The notes: generated from the letters alone by a model not told the origin. A stretch of DNA of 64,000 nucleotides from Virgibacillus aidingensis (GCF_010994035.1 NZ_WIXN01000014.1:41064-105063), one strand, 5' to 3'. Counted from the first letter of the stretch, positions 46,363 through 55,994 are shown. A program made the numbers and translations.

Positions 46363-46764
46363 CTAGAAAACGATGTTCATTTCCTGCACAAGATCGGACA
46401 TTTTTTTATTTCTCAAATGCTCTTCCATTTTTTCCTCTGCTGCCAATACTACTCTTTGAATCGGACAATCTGGCCCGTGATCGAAACTACAATCAAACAA
46501 AGAGGCTGATCCCTCAATCGCATGAATAATGTCAAGAAATGAAATATCTCCCCAATTTCGTTTCAGCCTGTATCCACCATTCACTCCTGTTATGGATTCA
46601 ATCATACCAGCCTTTACTAGCTTGGTCAGTATCTTGGACAGATAAGTTGGTGACACCTTTTGCTTCTCAGCAAGCAGCTGAACGCCAACAGGTTTATCCG
46701 GAGTCGCTGCAGTAAGAAAAAGCATCGTATGTAGAGCATAATCTGTAGCCTTTGAAAACTTCAT
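46363..46764 (-). CDS. Rrf2-family transcriptional regulator
   Basis: A 133-residue winged-helix regulator: MKFSKATDYALHTMLFL, recognition region VSPTYLSKILTKLVKAGMI, wing GVNGGYRLKRNW, and a dimerisation helix. Cysteines at FDCSFDHGPDCPIQ (two Cys) could bind an Fe-S cluster or sense redox; the third cysteine of IscR-type proteins is not evident. It sits upstream of and in line with the thioredoxin-reductase-like gene. A truncated homologue lies at 59731-60051. Confidence 0.88.
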   Translation of the reverse strand: MKFSKATDYALHTMLFLTAATPDKPVGVQLLAEKQKVSPTYLSKILTKLVKAGMIESITGVNGGYRLKRNWGDISFLDIIHAIEGSASLFDCSFDHGPDCPIQRVVLAAEEKMEEHLRNKKMSDLVQEMNIVF

Positions 46765-47207
46765 TTATCATCACCCTAATTAAGGATTTTATTTATCTAT
46801 AATAACTTGAATGTTGTTAGACGCCAAGTATAATGCATGGGCTATTATATTATAGTAGTTAGTCGAACTTCTTGAAAATGCTCTAATCGTGACTATAAAT
46901 CCCCATTTCTCTCGTTATGAATGGTAATGCTTCTCTTATATATTCTTCTGCAGACACATTACTATGATATTGTCAATCTATTGTTACTCTATGCACCCAA
47001 CTTAGTATAACAGCTTATAACCTATCCTTCTTTCTAATAATAGCTTGTAGAAATATTCTTTTAGTTCTTTTTTTATAATTTTTATATATTTGATTTGAAG
47101 GTTTCAATGATTTTCATACATTGAGAATTAAGTAGAGTTTGGAATTTAGTATTTGAAATAACAATTCTACGACGTAAACTCGATTTGTCTTTTCTGCTTA
47201 TTTCATT
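46765..47207. other. Gene-free interval
   Basis: A 443-bp AT-rich gap with no supported gene or strong hairpin. It separates the Rrf2 gene from the 3' end of the zinc operon. Confidence 0.5.
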
Positions 47208-48050
47208 CTAGCCTTGACTTTTATTAAATAGTCTATCAAATTTCAAGTAATGTAACATGTACTTTGCAAGTGTTATGACTGCAAAAATCAACATTAAAAT
47301 TATTGTGATGGAAGCGCCTGGTGGTGTACCCAATTCATAAGAAGCGACTAAACCACTTAACATGCCGACAAGTGCAATGACCATTCCATTTAATATGACA
47401 CCGTAGAAGCTTTTGCTTAAACGAAGCGAGATAGCTGCAGGTAAAATGATAATGGCTGAGACAAGTAAAGCCCCGACAATCGGCATTATTACTGCTATTG
47501 TGACCCCTGTTAACACATTAAACAAAATCGACATCATTTTAATAGGCAGGCCAACTGTAAAAGCTGTTTCCTCATCAAATGTAAGAACATACATAGGTTT
47601 TTGATATATTAAATATAATAATCCGATAATTATCGTTAATCCTAGTAACATCCATATTTGTTCTTTGTTAATAGTAACAATTGAACCGAATAGAAATTGC
47701 GTTACACTTAATGTAGTTCTACCAGCACCTATTTCCATCAAGACAAGCGCTACTGCCATTCCGACAGACATTAATATGGCAATCGAAATTTCAGAATATG
47801 TGCGATAAATCTGACGCAAAAATTCAAGTAGAATTGCGATGATGATTACCACGAGAATATTGGTCCATGTCGGATTGATACCAATTAACAGACCTAGCGC
47901 TACCCCAGCTAACGAGACATGAGATAAAGTATCTGCCATTAGTGATTGCCTACGCAATACCAAAAACAATCCTAATATTGGAGCGATTAATGAGATTAAA
48001 AATGAAGCTTGGAAAGCTCTTTGCATGAATCCATAGAAAAACATCTCCAA
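47208..48050 (-). CDS. znuB: Zinc ABC transporter permease
   Basis: A 280-residue ABC-3-type permease with eight or so membrane helices. The typical motifs are RRQSLMADTLSHVSLAGVALG and TGVTIAVIMPIVGALLVSAIIILPAA. The TTG start has GGAGG seven bases upstream and overlaps the end of znuC by 55 bp, so it is translationally linked. It is the last gene of zinT-znuA-znuC-znuB. Confidence 0.92.
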   Translation of the reverse strand: MEMFFYGFMQRAFQASFLISLIAPILGLFLVLRRQSLMADTLSHVSLAGVALGLLIGINPTWTNILVVIIIAILLEFLRQIYRTYSEISIAILMSVGMAVALVLMEIGAGRTTLSVTQFLFGSIVTINKEQIWMLLGLTIIIGLLYLIYQKPMYVLTFDEETAFTVGLPIKMMSILFNVLTGVTIAVIMPIVGALLVSAIIILPAAISLRLSKSFYGVILNGMVIALVGMLSGLVASYELGTPPGASITIILMLIFAVITLAKYMLHYLKFDRLFNKSQG

Positions 48051-48712
48051 GGTGAGTCCTCCTTCCGTATCAACTCAATGTGTTTATTAGCGTAGTGACG
48101 AATCTCTTCATGATCATGTGTAACCATTAAAATACCCTTGTCATGCTCTGTACTATTGTGCTTCAATAATTTATAAAATTCATTACGTGAATGTACATCC
48201 ATTCCAATTGTAGGTTCATCTAATATAAACAAATCTGGATCTGTTGAGAACACACGAGCAATTGATATCCGCTGCTTTTGTCCACCTGATAATTCCCCTA
48301 TCTTTTTATGACGCATCTCCCACATTCCCACTGATTCAAGGGAACGACGAACATGCTCTTTATCTTCTTTATCTAACCTTTTAAACCATTTGCCTCTTTG
48401 AAAACGCCCTGACTGCACCAGTTCTAGTACAGTGCTCGGGAAACCTGCATTAAAGGAAGCGACCTGTTGGGAAACATAGCCTACAACTAACTTTTCACCC
48501 ATACGGTTTTTAGATGAAAGTTGAACACTTCCTTTTGATGGTTTAAGGAGACCTAAAATATTCCGCAAAAGTGTTGTCTTAGCCGCACCATTTTCTCCCG
48601 TAAGCATCACAAAATCTCCTGGATCCACTTCAAAAGAAATATTTTCTAGTACTGGTTCATCTTCATAATGAAAGGCAAGATTTTTCACTTTAATATAATT
48701 CATATTAAACAA
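47996..48712 (-). CDS. znuC: Zinc ABC transporter ATPase
   Basis: A 238-residue metal-type ABC ATPase: Walker A GENGAAKTT (the usual GxGKST is replaced by GAAKTT), Q-loop YVSQQ, signature LSGGQKQR, Walker B LFILDEPTIGMD and H-loop VTHDH. The C-terminal SMDSCKELSKLHF tail overlaps the permease gene. It is preceded by a CTACATATTCAAAATATGTAG-like perfect 9-bp palindrome (48739-48759). Confidence 0.92.
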   Translation of the reverse strand: MFNMNYIKVKNLAFHYEDEPVLENISFEVDPGDFVMLTGENGAAKTTLLRNILGLLKPSKGSVQLSSKNRMGEKLVVGYVSQQVASFNAGFPSTVLELVQSGRFQRGKWFKRLDKEDKEHVRRSLESVGMWEMRHKKIGELSGGQKQRISIARVFSTDPDLFILDEPTIGMDVHSRNEFYKLLKHNSTEHDKGILMVTHDHEEIRHYANKHIELIRKEDSPWRCFSMDSCKELSKLHF

Positions 48713-48833
48713 CCTTTCTATTAGTTAGTTTATTCTTTCTACATATTCAAAATATGTAGCATATATAGCATTCTATTAATTAATAAATAGAATAATAATT
48801 TTTTAGTATCCACTCATCTAATTAATCAACATA

Positions 48834-50372
48834 TTATTGAATACTTAACTGTAGAGATTTCAGGTTCTCACGCATTGCGTCTAAATAGCCTAAATTCTTA
48901 TCATGTAATTCTTTAGATATTACTTCTAAATCATATAGTACTGCTGTCTCCGTTCCTGTTTCATTGGCGACAGTTTGTGCAATTGCTGAGTTAGCTCCTT
49001 GTTGATAATAGATAACTGGCACATTATATTCTTTCACTAAGTCTCCAATCTCTGCAATACGTGAAGGACTTGGTTCGACTTCTGTAGATAAGCCACCAAT
49101 AGCAATCTGCTCTAAATTATAACGCTTAGCAAGGTATCCAAACGCTTGGTGTTGTACGACAAACACCCGATTTTTTGCATCTTTAAATGCGGATTCATAA
49201 TTTTTATGCAATTCATGAAGTTCTTTAATAAATGATTCCGCATTTTTTTCGTAGATGTCTTTTCCATCTGGATCCGCATTAATAAGTGCGTCACGGATAA
49301 CCTTTACTTGCTCTTGTGCCAAAACTGGATCTAACCAAATATGAGGATCTTGATTGTCATGATTGTCAATTAAAACGGACACTGGCTCTGATTCTGCGTA
49401 AACATTATGATCATTATCATAAAGTACTGCTTTAACTTCAAAACTTTCTTCAGACGTTTTATACTCAAAATGGTCCGTTTCTTGACCAGTGACTACTTCC
49501 CATTCTTCATAATGGTTTTCGCGTGTAAGCCATTGCCAATTCTCAAGGTCAGTCTCTTCTTTAAGCTTAGCAACAAGTGAAACGACATCTCCTGTATGAT
49601 AATGATCAGCAATCCCGATTATATCCACTTTTGCAGTTGTTTCTTCACTTCCATGTTCGTGGTCATGGTTTTGATCGTGTCCATGATGATTATCAATAAC
49701 AATTTCTATTATTTCTGACTGTGCAATTTCATTATGAGCTTCATCATATAATACCGCTCGCACCTCAAAACTTTCTTCAATTGCTTCATAATTGAATTCA
49801 GGTCCAAATTGATTTGGAACAGTTTTCCACTCCTCGTCAGAACCTTTTCTTGTATACCAATGCCAATGATCATAATCTACACCTTCATCAATTTCTGCAA
49901 TTAACTTAATCATGTCACCCTTATGATAATGGTGCTCAACACCATTAATTGTTATAATTTCAGTAGCTTCATGATTTGTTTCATGATGATGACTATGTCC
50001 GTGGTCATGATTGGCTAAATCAACACCATCCGCTGCACGAGCTATAACAAGATTATCGTTTTCAATTGTTTTGAGTAGGCTGCTTACCCAATGCTCCATA
50101 TCTTCACTACTATAAACAAACACGTCTGCTTCATTGACATGTGCCACGTCTTTAGCACTTGGTTCATAGTGGTGTGCATCTTGCCCATCAGAGACCATTA
50201 ACATTACGTCTGCTCGATCCCCAGCTACTTGTTTAGTAAATTCATACATTGGATAAAATGATGTTATAACCGAAAGCTTATTATCTGAAGTGTTTTCTTC
50301 ATTTTGACAGCCAAAAAGAATAACACCAATCATTGTAATAAGTAAAATTGCCACTAAGCTATTTCGTTTCAT
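48834..50372 (-). CDS. znuA: Zinc-binding lipoprotein ZnuA/AdcA with two inserted His/Trp-rich domains
   Basis: A 512-residue cluster A-I binding protein with lipobox FGC (Cys22). The core is normal: SFYPMYEFTKQVAGD, metal His in DAHHYEPS, His in DPHIWLDP and His in VVQHQAFGYL. Normal ZnuA proteins have about 300 residues and a short His-rich loop after the first His. Here that position holds a His cluster and two tandem domains (about residues 138-229 and 248-338). Both follow the plan HYHxGD..L.A...HWHWYTR..EEW..V...F.Y....SFEV.AVLYD..HN..A.SE...IDNH. A third copy precedes the ZinT domain at 50737. These are likely zinc-capturing modules. AAAAGGAGAG precedes the ATG. Confidence 0.9.
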   Translation of the reverse strand: MKRNSLVAILLITMIGVILFGCQNEENTSDNKLSVITSFYPMYEFTKQVAGDRADVMLMVSDGQDAHHYEPSAKDVAHVNEADVFVYSSEDMEHWVSSLLKTIENDNLVIARAADGVDLANHDHGHSHHHETNHEATEIITINGVEHHYHKGDMIKLIAEIDEGVDYDHWHWYTRKGSDEEWKTVPNQFGPEFNYEAIEESFEVRAVLYDEAHNEIAQSEIIEIVIDNHHGHDQNHDHEHGSEETTAKVDIIGIADHYHTGDVVSLVAKLKEETDLENWQWLTRENHYEEWEVVTGQETDHFEYKTSEESFEVKAVLYDNDHNVYAESEPVSVLIDNHDNQDPHIWLDPVLAQEQVKVIRDALINADPDGKDIYEKNAESFIKELHELHKNYESAFKDAKNRVFVVQHQAFGYLAKRYNLEQIAIGGLSTEVEPSPSRIAEIGDLVKEYNVPVIYYQQGANSAIAQTVANETGTETAVLYDLEVISKELHDKNLGYLDAMRENLKSLQLSIQ

Positions 50373-50442
50373 TTCTTTCTCTCCTTTTACCTACATTAAA
50401 AATTTATCTCCTTTAACTCCCTCTAAAAATGATTCATTATCA

Positions 50443-50604
50443 AATGTGGTGGTGAGAAATATATCTTTCTCGATTTTTAAACCTTTTTTGACTAGAGTCT
50501 TTCCCTCTTCTTTGTCTTTTTGTTTCACAGCTTTTGGTGAACAAAGAGGGGGGAGTCTGTTTTTTGTCCTATTTTTAGGTATTGATTCAACTCACCACCA
50601 CATT
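50443..50604. repeat. 162-bp interval bounded by perfect 14-bp inverted repeats
   Basis: AATGTGGTGGTGAG (50443-50456) and CTCACCACCACATT (50591-50604) are exact inverted repeats. Inside lies CCCTCTTCTTTGT paired with ACAAAGAGGG, followed on the plus strand by TCTGTTTTTTG. CATTAT flanks both outer ends. It may be a small non-autonomous element or a structured leader for znuA. The 50373-50736 gap has no gene. Confidence 0.5.
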
Positions 50605-50736
50605 CATTATAGAGCCCTAGAAATCTATAAAGGTTTATTTTTTTCTAAATAAAATATCTTGAGAAGAATAGAAACAGACATTGTCACTGATACTGCTTTT
50701 TAACATCTTTATTGGCAAGTTACTTCTAAAATGCCA

Positions 50737-51726
50737 CTAATGAGCTAACATATCACGCACTAGACCTTCTGCATCTAACTCCGCTGGATAATATGTTGGC
50801 CAATTCGTAACTTCTTCTAATAGTTCATCTCGATCATCTCCCCAGTATAAATGGAAATGATCTGAGTCGACTGGAAAAATATTATGATCGCTAAATTGAA
50901 TATATTGAGGCATACCTTCTGTTCCATCTACTAATTTATAAATAAAACGAACTCCTCTATTACCTTTTTCATAAGTAAGGATTTCATATCCATCTGATTC
51001 GTACTCACCTGAGTATTCTTTACCGTTTTGGTAGAATGTTACAACATTATTCTCAATCTTGATGTGATCTACATCTGTTTCATATCCTACTGTGTAATAC
51101 TCTTTATACTCTTCAGCAGTCATATCTCCGTTTTTTGCTTTATGTTCAAACACAACATCTAAATCTCCAGATAAAAGATATGGATAAACAGACTGCCAAT
51201 CTCCATCCCAATCAGATAACTCACGGTCTATCACTTGCTCGTCTTCAAAATATCCTTGATAGATTCGTTGACTTGCTTCGTCATGTCCATGATGATCATC
51301 AATGACGATTTTAACTGGCTCTGATTGAACGATTGGCTCGTGATTATCATCAAACAAAACAACTTTTAATTCTAAGCCATCAGTCGTTGCCTCGCCTATG
51401 AATGTTTCTGTTTCCTGACCTGAAACGACTTCCCATTCTTCACTTGTACTTTCTCTACTATACCAGTGCCAATGTTCATACTCTGATTCTTCATCTAATA
51501 CAGCTGATAACTCAATTTTATCTCCAGTATGATAATGCGCTGCGAGACCTTCAATTTTTATCCCAACTTGTGTCTCTTCATCATTCGAATGCTCATCAAC
51601 GTGATCGTGTTCCTCATCATGAATTTCTTCTTTCCCTCTTACTTGCTCTTCTTTCATTCCTTGACATGCTGTTAAAACCAAACAAAGTAATAACGAGCTG
51701 AATAAACCAATTAGTAGTTTCTTCAT
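50737..51726 (-). CDS. zinT: ZinT-family zinc lipoprotein with N-terminal His/Trp-rich domain
   Basis: A 329-residue lipoprotein (LTAC, Cys21). A His/Glu-rich spacer leads into one copy of the domain seen twice in the neighbouring ZnuA (about residues 53-146, HYHTGDKIELSAV.. EHWHWYSRE.. SEPVKIVIDDHHGHDE). A ZinT/YodA domain follows (about 153-329), recognisable from IYQGYFEDEQVIDRELSDWDGDWQSVYPYL and the end FPVDSDHFHLYWGDD. ZinT proteins bind periplasmic or surface zinc and hand it to ZnuA. A Zur box lies 38 bases upstream. It is first in the zinc operon. Confidence 0.92.
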   Translation of the reverse strand: MKKLLIGLFSSLLLCLVLTACQGMKEEQVRGKEEIHDEEHDHVDEHSNDEETQVGIKIEGLAAHYHTGDKIELSAVLDEESEYEHWHWYSRESTSEEWEVVSGQETETFIGEATTDGLELKVVLFDDNHEPIVQSEPVKIVIDDHHGHDEASQRIYQGYFEDEQVIDRELSDWDGDWQSVYPYLLSGDLDVVFEHKAKNGDMTAEEYKEYYTVGYETDVDHIKIENNVVTFYQNGKEYSGEYESDGYEILTYEKGNRGVRFIYKLVDGTEGMPQYIQFSDHNIFPVDSDHFHLYWGDDRDELLEEVTNWPTYYPAELDAEGLVRDMLAH

Positions 51727-51763
51727 TTTCTCATCTCCAATCTTCTATCTATTATTTTTATAT

Positions 51764-51784
51764 AAAACGTAATTGTTACGTTTT
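51764..51784 (-). promoter_or_regulatory. Zur box of the zinc operon
   Basis: The core ACGTAATTGTTACGT within a 21-bp near-palindrome fits the Bacillus Zur consensus (CGTAAT-N-ATTACG). It lies 38-58 bases upstream of the zinT start. The implied control is repression by zinc-loaded Zur. Confidence 0.85.
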
Positions 51785-52124
51785 ATACCTCATACTTATC
51801 CAAATCAATACATCTTTTTGTCTAGATTGAAATTAATTATTTTGTTTCCCGATAAAAGTATGTCTTTTCAAACGAGAACAAAACTTTTTGTTTGCAATAC
51901 GGTCAAGATTTGTTCGCTTATTATTTGTAATAATATAATTTCTGTCGCTTGCTTATGTAGATGCTAAAGTAATTTTGACTCCCATTACTTTCCCCCCCAA
52001 ATAATTGATATGTTTCTTTGCGTAGACATTGTTGCTTCTAAAATAAAATTATTTCGAAAACTAGAATATACAAAAACTCGATGTATTGAATTATTAAGTT
52101 AATATTCAATCGATTCTTGAGGAT

Positions 52125-52186
52125 AAAACGTAATGATTACGATTTGAAATGTACCTCATTATTATAAATCGTAATCATTACTATTT
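52125..52186. promoter_or_regulatory. Two further Zur boxes without an intact target gene
   Basis: ACGTAATGATTACGA (core of 52125-52145) is a near-perfect Zur box, and TCGTAATCATTACTA (core of 52166-52186) a second, 41 bp apart. The nearest gene starts are zinT 400 bases away and the small ORF at 52717. They probably controlled a gene that has been lost, or add long-range control. The rest of 51785-52716 has no gene. Confidence 0.75.
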
Positions 52187-52716
52187 GCAACAGTTTTTTC
52201 TCTCACATACTAAATAATAGCAATCAGCTAATTTCCCTAATCATGTGGACTTGAAAATTGGTTGTGTTTTAAATTCGGTAATTGCGAAGATCTCAACTCC
52301 TCTTTTATTTTCTATAACCTAAATGGACTTATAAAAAATCTAACATTTAGGAGTCACTACCATTAAACGGCATTTATTTGTTATACAAGCCCTTGTTATT
52401 TAATATTTTTAATTGCAGTTGTATACATAAATACCGTGTTGCTTACTTGATTTACTCGATGTTAGAAATCTTTAGCTATAAATAGTCAAAGAAAACATCC
52501 GCACCTCCGAATTTGTACATTTGAATTGAACACTTTTTCACAATTAAATACACTTCTAATAAACTGGGTTATTTAGTTTATTGGTAGGAACTAATGGATT
52601 AGAATTAGTGTTATTTATGTGTTGAGATTCATCGTTTACATGACAACGCATTAAGGATTTCGTAAGTTGCGAGGAAGTTAAAAGCTTTACGTAAAACAAT
52701 CTATAAGTATTTGAAT

Positions 52717-52875
52717 ATGACATTTGAAGAAGCCTGTTTAATGAAAGCGTTTTCGAGGAAATTATTAAGCCTTTTAAATACAGGTGAAGATAATAATGCT
52801 GTAAAATGTATTATTGAAAAATATGCCAATCTATCTGATTTTGAGCTTACGTTGTCTAAAGTAAAAATTTCGTAA
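52717..52875 (+). CDS. Small ORF or gene fragment, 52 aa
   Basis: Reads MTFEEACLMKAFSRKLLSLL then NTGEDNNAVKCIIEKYANLS. It looks like a helical domain of a mobile-element protein rather than random sequence. The same frame continues about 17 codons upstream of the ATG to a TAA, and there is no ribosome site, so it is probably the 3' part of a broken gene. Not recognised. Confidence 0.3.
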   Translation: MTFEEACLMKAFSRKLLSLLNTGEDNNAVKCIIEKYANLSDFELTLSKVKIS

Positions 52876-53031
52876 ATAATAATTGTATTCAACTAACATC
52901 TATCAGTTTGGTTCAAATTGGTTCTAGTAACATCAATTTCAACCCTTTTTCATACATTTTTATCCATATAACAATTCCCAAAACGTTGATATAAAAGGAT
53001 TTCGATGGATTAGGTATATTTAGATTTCATC

Positions 53032-53353
53032 TAGACATTTCTCATATCCATAAAATAATAAAGTATAATAATCCTGCGTTTTTCTTTGTCAGGTTTCGTA
53101 ATGCTTCACTTAACAAATCACTTTTTACACCAATGTTAGAACCGTACACTGTGAACATTTGCAAATCCGTGGCATAGTGATCAAAAGTAAATAATTGATT
53201 CACAAGAGAATTCTCTGCATTAGAAAAGGAAATTTCTTGTTTTGAAATTCTCGATAGATTTTTGAAATGATTTTTACGCTCATCTTCCATCGCACTCTTA
53301 CAGATATAATAAAATTGATTTTCTATGGTTGGTTGAAAAGAAGATGGTTTCAT
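53032..53353 (-). pseudogene. Tn916 Orf7-like sigma factor, frameshifted and truncated
   Basis: MKPSSFQPTIENQFYYICKSA and SDLLSEALRNL match the Orf7 sigma-like regulator of Tn916-type elements. ATG 53353 has AAAGGAGGTGAG upstream. A missing base after ALRN changes frame, and the correct one continues PDKEKRRIIILYYFMDM before ending at 53032, short of the C-terminal HTH. Confidence 0.8.
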
Positions 53354-53786
53354 TTTTCTCACCTCCTTTCGTGTCATAAAAGGAAGTGAGCTATACTCTA
53401 TTTTCTCCCTTTGTACTAAGTCCCAACACAAAAGAGATGTTTGTTGCATAATTGAAAAAACTACTTAAAAAATTCTCAACAAACAAAAAACACATAAACA
53501 GATTGCTCAGTCTATTTCTATTGTATCGCCAATAGAAACACAATTCAGCCTGTAATATCAGAAATGATGCCATATTTTTTCATTAATTTATTTTGAACCA
53601 TGTAATATTCTTTCTCGGTAATTATTTACGGGTTAGCAGTTGTTTTAACATAGCAATTTGTATACTATAAGGAATCAAGTTCTGTTTCAAAAAACACGCC
53701 CCCTTATAATTAATCAATTAAAATCAGACGGCTGTTGGTACAGCTCCACGGGAATTTCACCCTGCAAGTATTCCTTCCAGCTCTAC

Positions 53787-53945
53787 TCATAGCTTGCGAC
53801 GCTTTGAACGCTCGAACCATGACGGTAGAGGAGTATAATGTAAAATAACGTAATTCATCGCTTCTGGATCACCCTTATTTGCAGCTAAAATAATTGGATA
53901 CGGTAATAAGCCACATTCGTTGTCTTTTGTGTTAGCATCAATCAT
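53787..53945 (-). pseudogene. Truncated Orf8-like HTH gene
   Basis: The first 36 codons match the gene at 40078 (NECGLLPYPIILAANKGDPE), then the frame runs out of the deletion junction into TPLPSWFERSKRRKL and stops. Confidence 0.8.
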
Positions 53946-54375
53946 CCCAGTCATCTGCATGTTCCTCCAAAAATCGCTTTAACCTTTTAAAAGAGCTTGT
54001 CCGTCTATACTGAACCGTACTACGAGGAATCTCTAGTAGTTTGGCTATTTCTACATCTGATTTATCAAAAAAATAGTATAGTAGGACTGTCTTACGCTTT
54101 TCTATTGGCAAAGTACGCAACGCTTCAGCGAGTAATTTCGGAGTTATTTTCTTTCCAACCACTTGAAAACTTTGTCCTTCTTCTCCTTCATATTGCTGAT
54201 CTAAGGTATAGAGTTGATTTTCTTCTTGTGGTGTGAGATCAGAAAATGTCATCTCCTTTGCTTGTCGTTGTTGTCTTTCGTTGAAAATATTGATTGCTTC
54301 ATTCTTCAATACACGTTTACAAAAAGCATTAAATGCACAGCGAACTTGCCACTCGGTACGATCTGGTTCTATCAT
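53938..54375 (-). CDS. Sigma-70-like regulator, copy 2
   Basis: A 145-residue protein that differs from copy 1 at only a couple of residues (for example QSFQ for QSVQ and IAKLLE for IAELLE). The same start and ribosome site apply. It is intact although its partner genes are broken. Confidence 0.8.
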   Translation of the reverse strand: MIEPDRTEWQVRCAFNAFCKRVLKNEAINIFNERQQRQAKEMTFSDLTPQEENQLYTLDQQYEGEEGQSFQVVGKKITPKLLAEALRTLPIEKRKTVLLYYFFDKSDVEIAKLLEIPRSTVQYRRTSSFKRLKRFLEEHADDWDD

Positions 54376-54569
54376 GCATTTCCTCTCCCTTCGTAACTGC
54401 AAAGGTGGGTGATGATTTCCCCTTTCATAACCTTCAACAAGATTTTTTATGAAATGCCAAAAATAAGAGTAATATTTTAAAAAATATTCATTAAATACAA
54501 AAAAGCCCAACTGAACATAAGCCAGGTGGGAGTAAAAATTTATACATATTATTAAATGGAAAATTCTAT

Positions 54570-54842
54570 TTCAAAAAGTTGAAAGCCTTAGTTCAAGAAG
54601 AAAACAAATTACGACAAAACAAAAAAGTAAAAGTAGTATATGAGCTAAGGCACGATTATCCTGTGAAGACATTACTCAAAATTTCCGGTATTCCACGTAA
54701 CACTTATTATTATAAAATTAATACTTTTGAGCACTCAGATAAAAATTCAAAGTGGAAAAGGCTCATTAGTTCTATTTTTGAGAAGCATAAGGGCAGATAT
54801 GGTTATCGTCGTATCCTCTTTTCTTCTTTAATATTCACCATC
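54570..54842 (+). mobile_element. IS3-family orfB fragment
   Basis: The plus strand encodes the N-terminal about 85 residues of an IS150-like transposase (VVYELRHDYPVKTLLKISGI, YYYKI, then HKGRYGYRRI). It ends where the acyltransferase gene's 3' end begins, so the DDE domain is missing. Confidence 0.8.
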
Positions 54843-55994
54843 CTAAAGAATCTTTGACACAAAGGGAATCTGCTTAATTATATAACTTAACAAGAAGCAA
54901 AGTGGTATCGTGATCAGAATCATAGCTAGAAACATGAAGGATGGTGGAAAGTGGATGACCTTCAATCCAGCAATAACAATAGCGATAATCGGTATATGAA
55001 TGATGTAAATCACGAAAGAATGGGCTGACAAGAAGCTCCAACCTTTTCCTTGATGAAAAACTCTTTTGCGAAAGAATATGATTAATCCGAGAATGACGCC
55101 AACACAAAATAGAGCTTCCCACAGAGAATAAACCAAAGATGTCCAGTTCCAGCCACCAGAAAACTGTAATCCGTCTACCCCCAATAACAAGACTAAGGGA
55201 AGAAGAAGAATCGATGCTCCAATTGCAATTCCAAAACCCGCCCTACCCATAGAATCAGGAATATTTCGAAACCAATTGCGTTGGTAAGCGATGATGCCCA
55301 AAATGAATAGCCCGACATATTGTGGGAGATCATACCCGCTTGCTGTAAAAAGTCCAACGAATGATTGAACCTCGGGAGATCCACCGGGTAAATCAAGAGC
55401 AGGGACCCACAGTCTTATGATGAAGTATCCTACCGCTAATATCATGACAAAGACTGTAAACATTCTGTAGGTGGGTGGCGTACTCTGCCGAACTATTGAT
55501 AGCTTATTTTTACTCATAAACTTCGCCCAGACTGCGTATAAACAAACGAATACGAAAAGTAGCTCGACGTACCACATCGGGCCATAGGTTAAATTTGAAA
55601 AATAGGTTTGCCATGTAAATGGCTCCTGGTTAAGCATATAGACTTCAATTGATTGAACTTGGCTAAGAATGAGAACGTAGAAGATAAACGGGACTAGGAA
55701 CCGGATGAATCTATCTTTGATAAATCGGGTCGCTCCATTACGTTCAAAAGATGAAGGAACAAAATATCCGGAAATAAGAAAAAACGTCCCCATGAAAAAA
55801 GTCTGATTAAAAGCAAGGAATAGAAGGCCCATAACAACCCCAATAGACCCTTGTGATAATACTTCGTTATAGATGGAAAAATACACTAAATGATGTAGCA
55901 CTACTAACATTGTAAGAGCTGCCCTTAGGTTATCAATAAAGTATAACCGACCTTCCTTTTGGAGAGACGAGCTCCCTATATGTCTTGAATTCAT
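54843..55994 (-). CDS. Acyltransferase 3 family membrane protein
   Basis: A 383-residue protein with about ten membrane helices, of the OatA/NolX-like acyltransferase 3 family. The family start is present (YFIDNLRAALTMLVVLHHLVYFS, catalytic-type His near residue 40), as are FLISGYFVPSSF and the R-rich loop FIKDRFIRFLVPF. Members acylate sugars or other surface molecules. No extracellular SGNH domain is attached. The target is unknown. Confidence 0.85.
   Translation of the reverse strand: MNSRHIGSSSLQKEGRLYFIDNLRAALTMLVVLHHLVYFSIYNEVLSQGSIGVVMGLLFLAFNQTFFMGTFFLISGYFVPSSFERNGATRFIKDRFIRFLVPFIFYVLILSQVQSIEVYMLNQEPFTWQTYFSNLTYGPMWYVELLFVFVCLYAVWAKFMSKNKLSIVRQSTPPTYRMFTVFVMILAVGYFIIRLWVPALDLPGGSPEVQSFVGLFTASGYDLPQYVGLFILGIIAYQRNWFRNIPDSMGRAGFGIAIGASILLLPLVLLLGVDGLQFSGGWNWTSLVYSLWEALFCVGVILGLIIFFRKRVFHQGKGWSFLSAHSFVIYIIHIPIIAIVIAGLKVIHFPPSFMFLAMILITIPLCFLLSYIIKQIPFVSKIL

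Larger units (their letters stand above)
53515..54555. repeat. Element core block, copy 2
   Basis: Direct repeat of 39538-40930 with an internal deletion of about 350 bp. The SHOCT-like gene (53544-53690) is frameshifted by a small deletion near 53625, and the Orf8-like gene is cut to 52 codons (53787-53945). The non-coding stretch and the sigma-like gene are nearly unchanged. The homology stops near 54555. Confidence 0.9.

Noticed and set aside
50490..50580. T-box or metal riboswitch upstream of znuA
   Set aside because: The stem-loop lacks the T-box sequence and any known riboswitch core; the T run is on the strand opposite to znuA.
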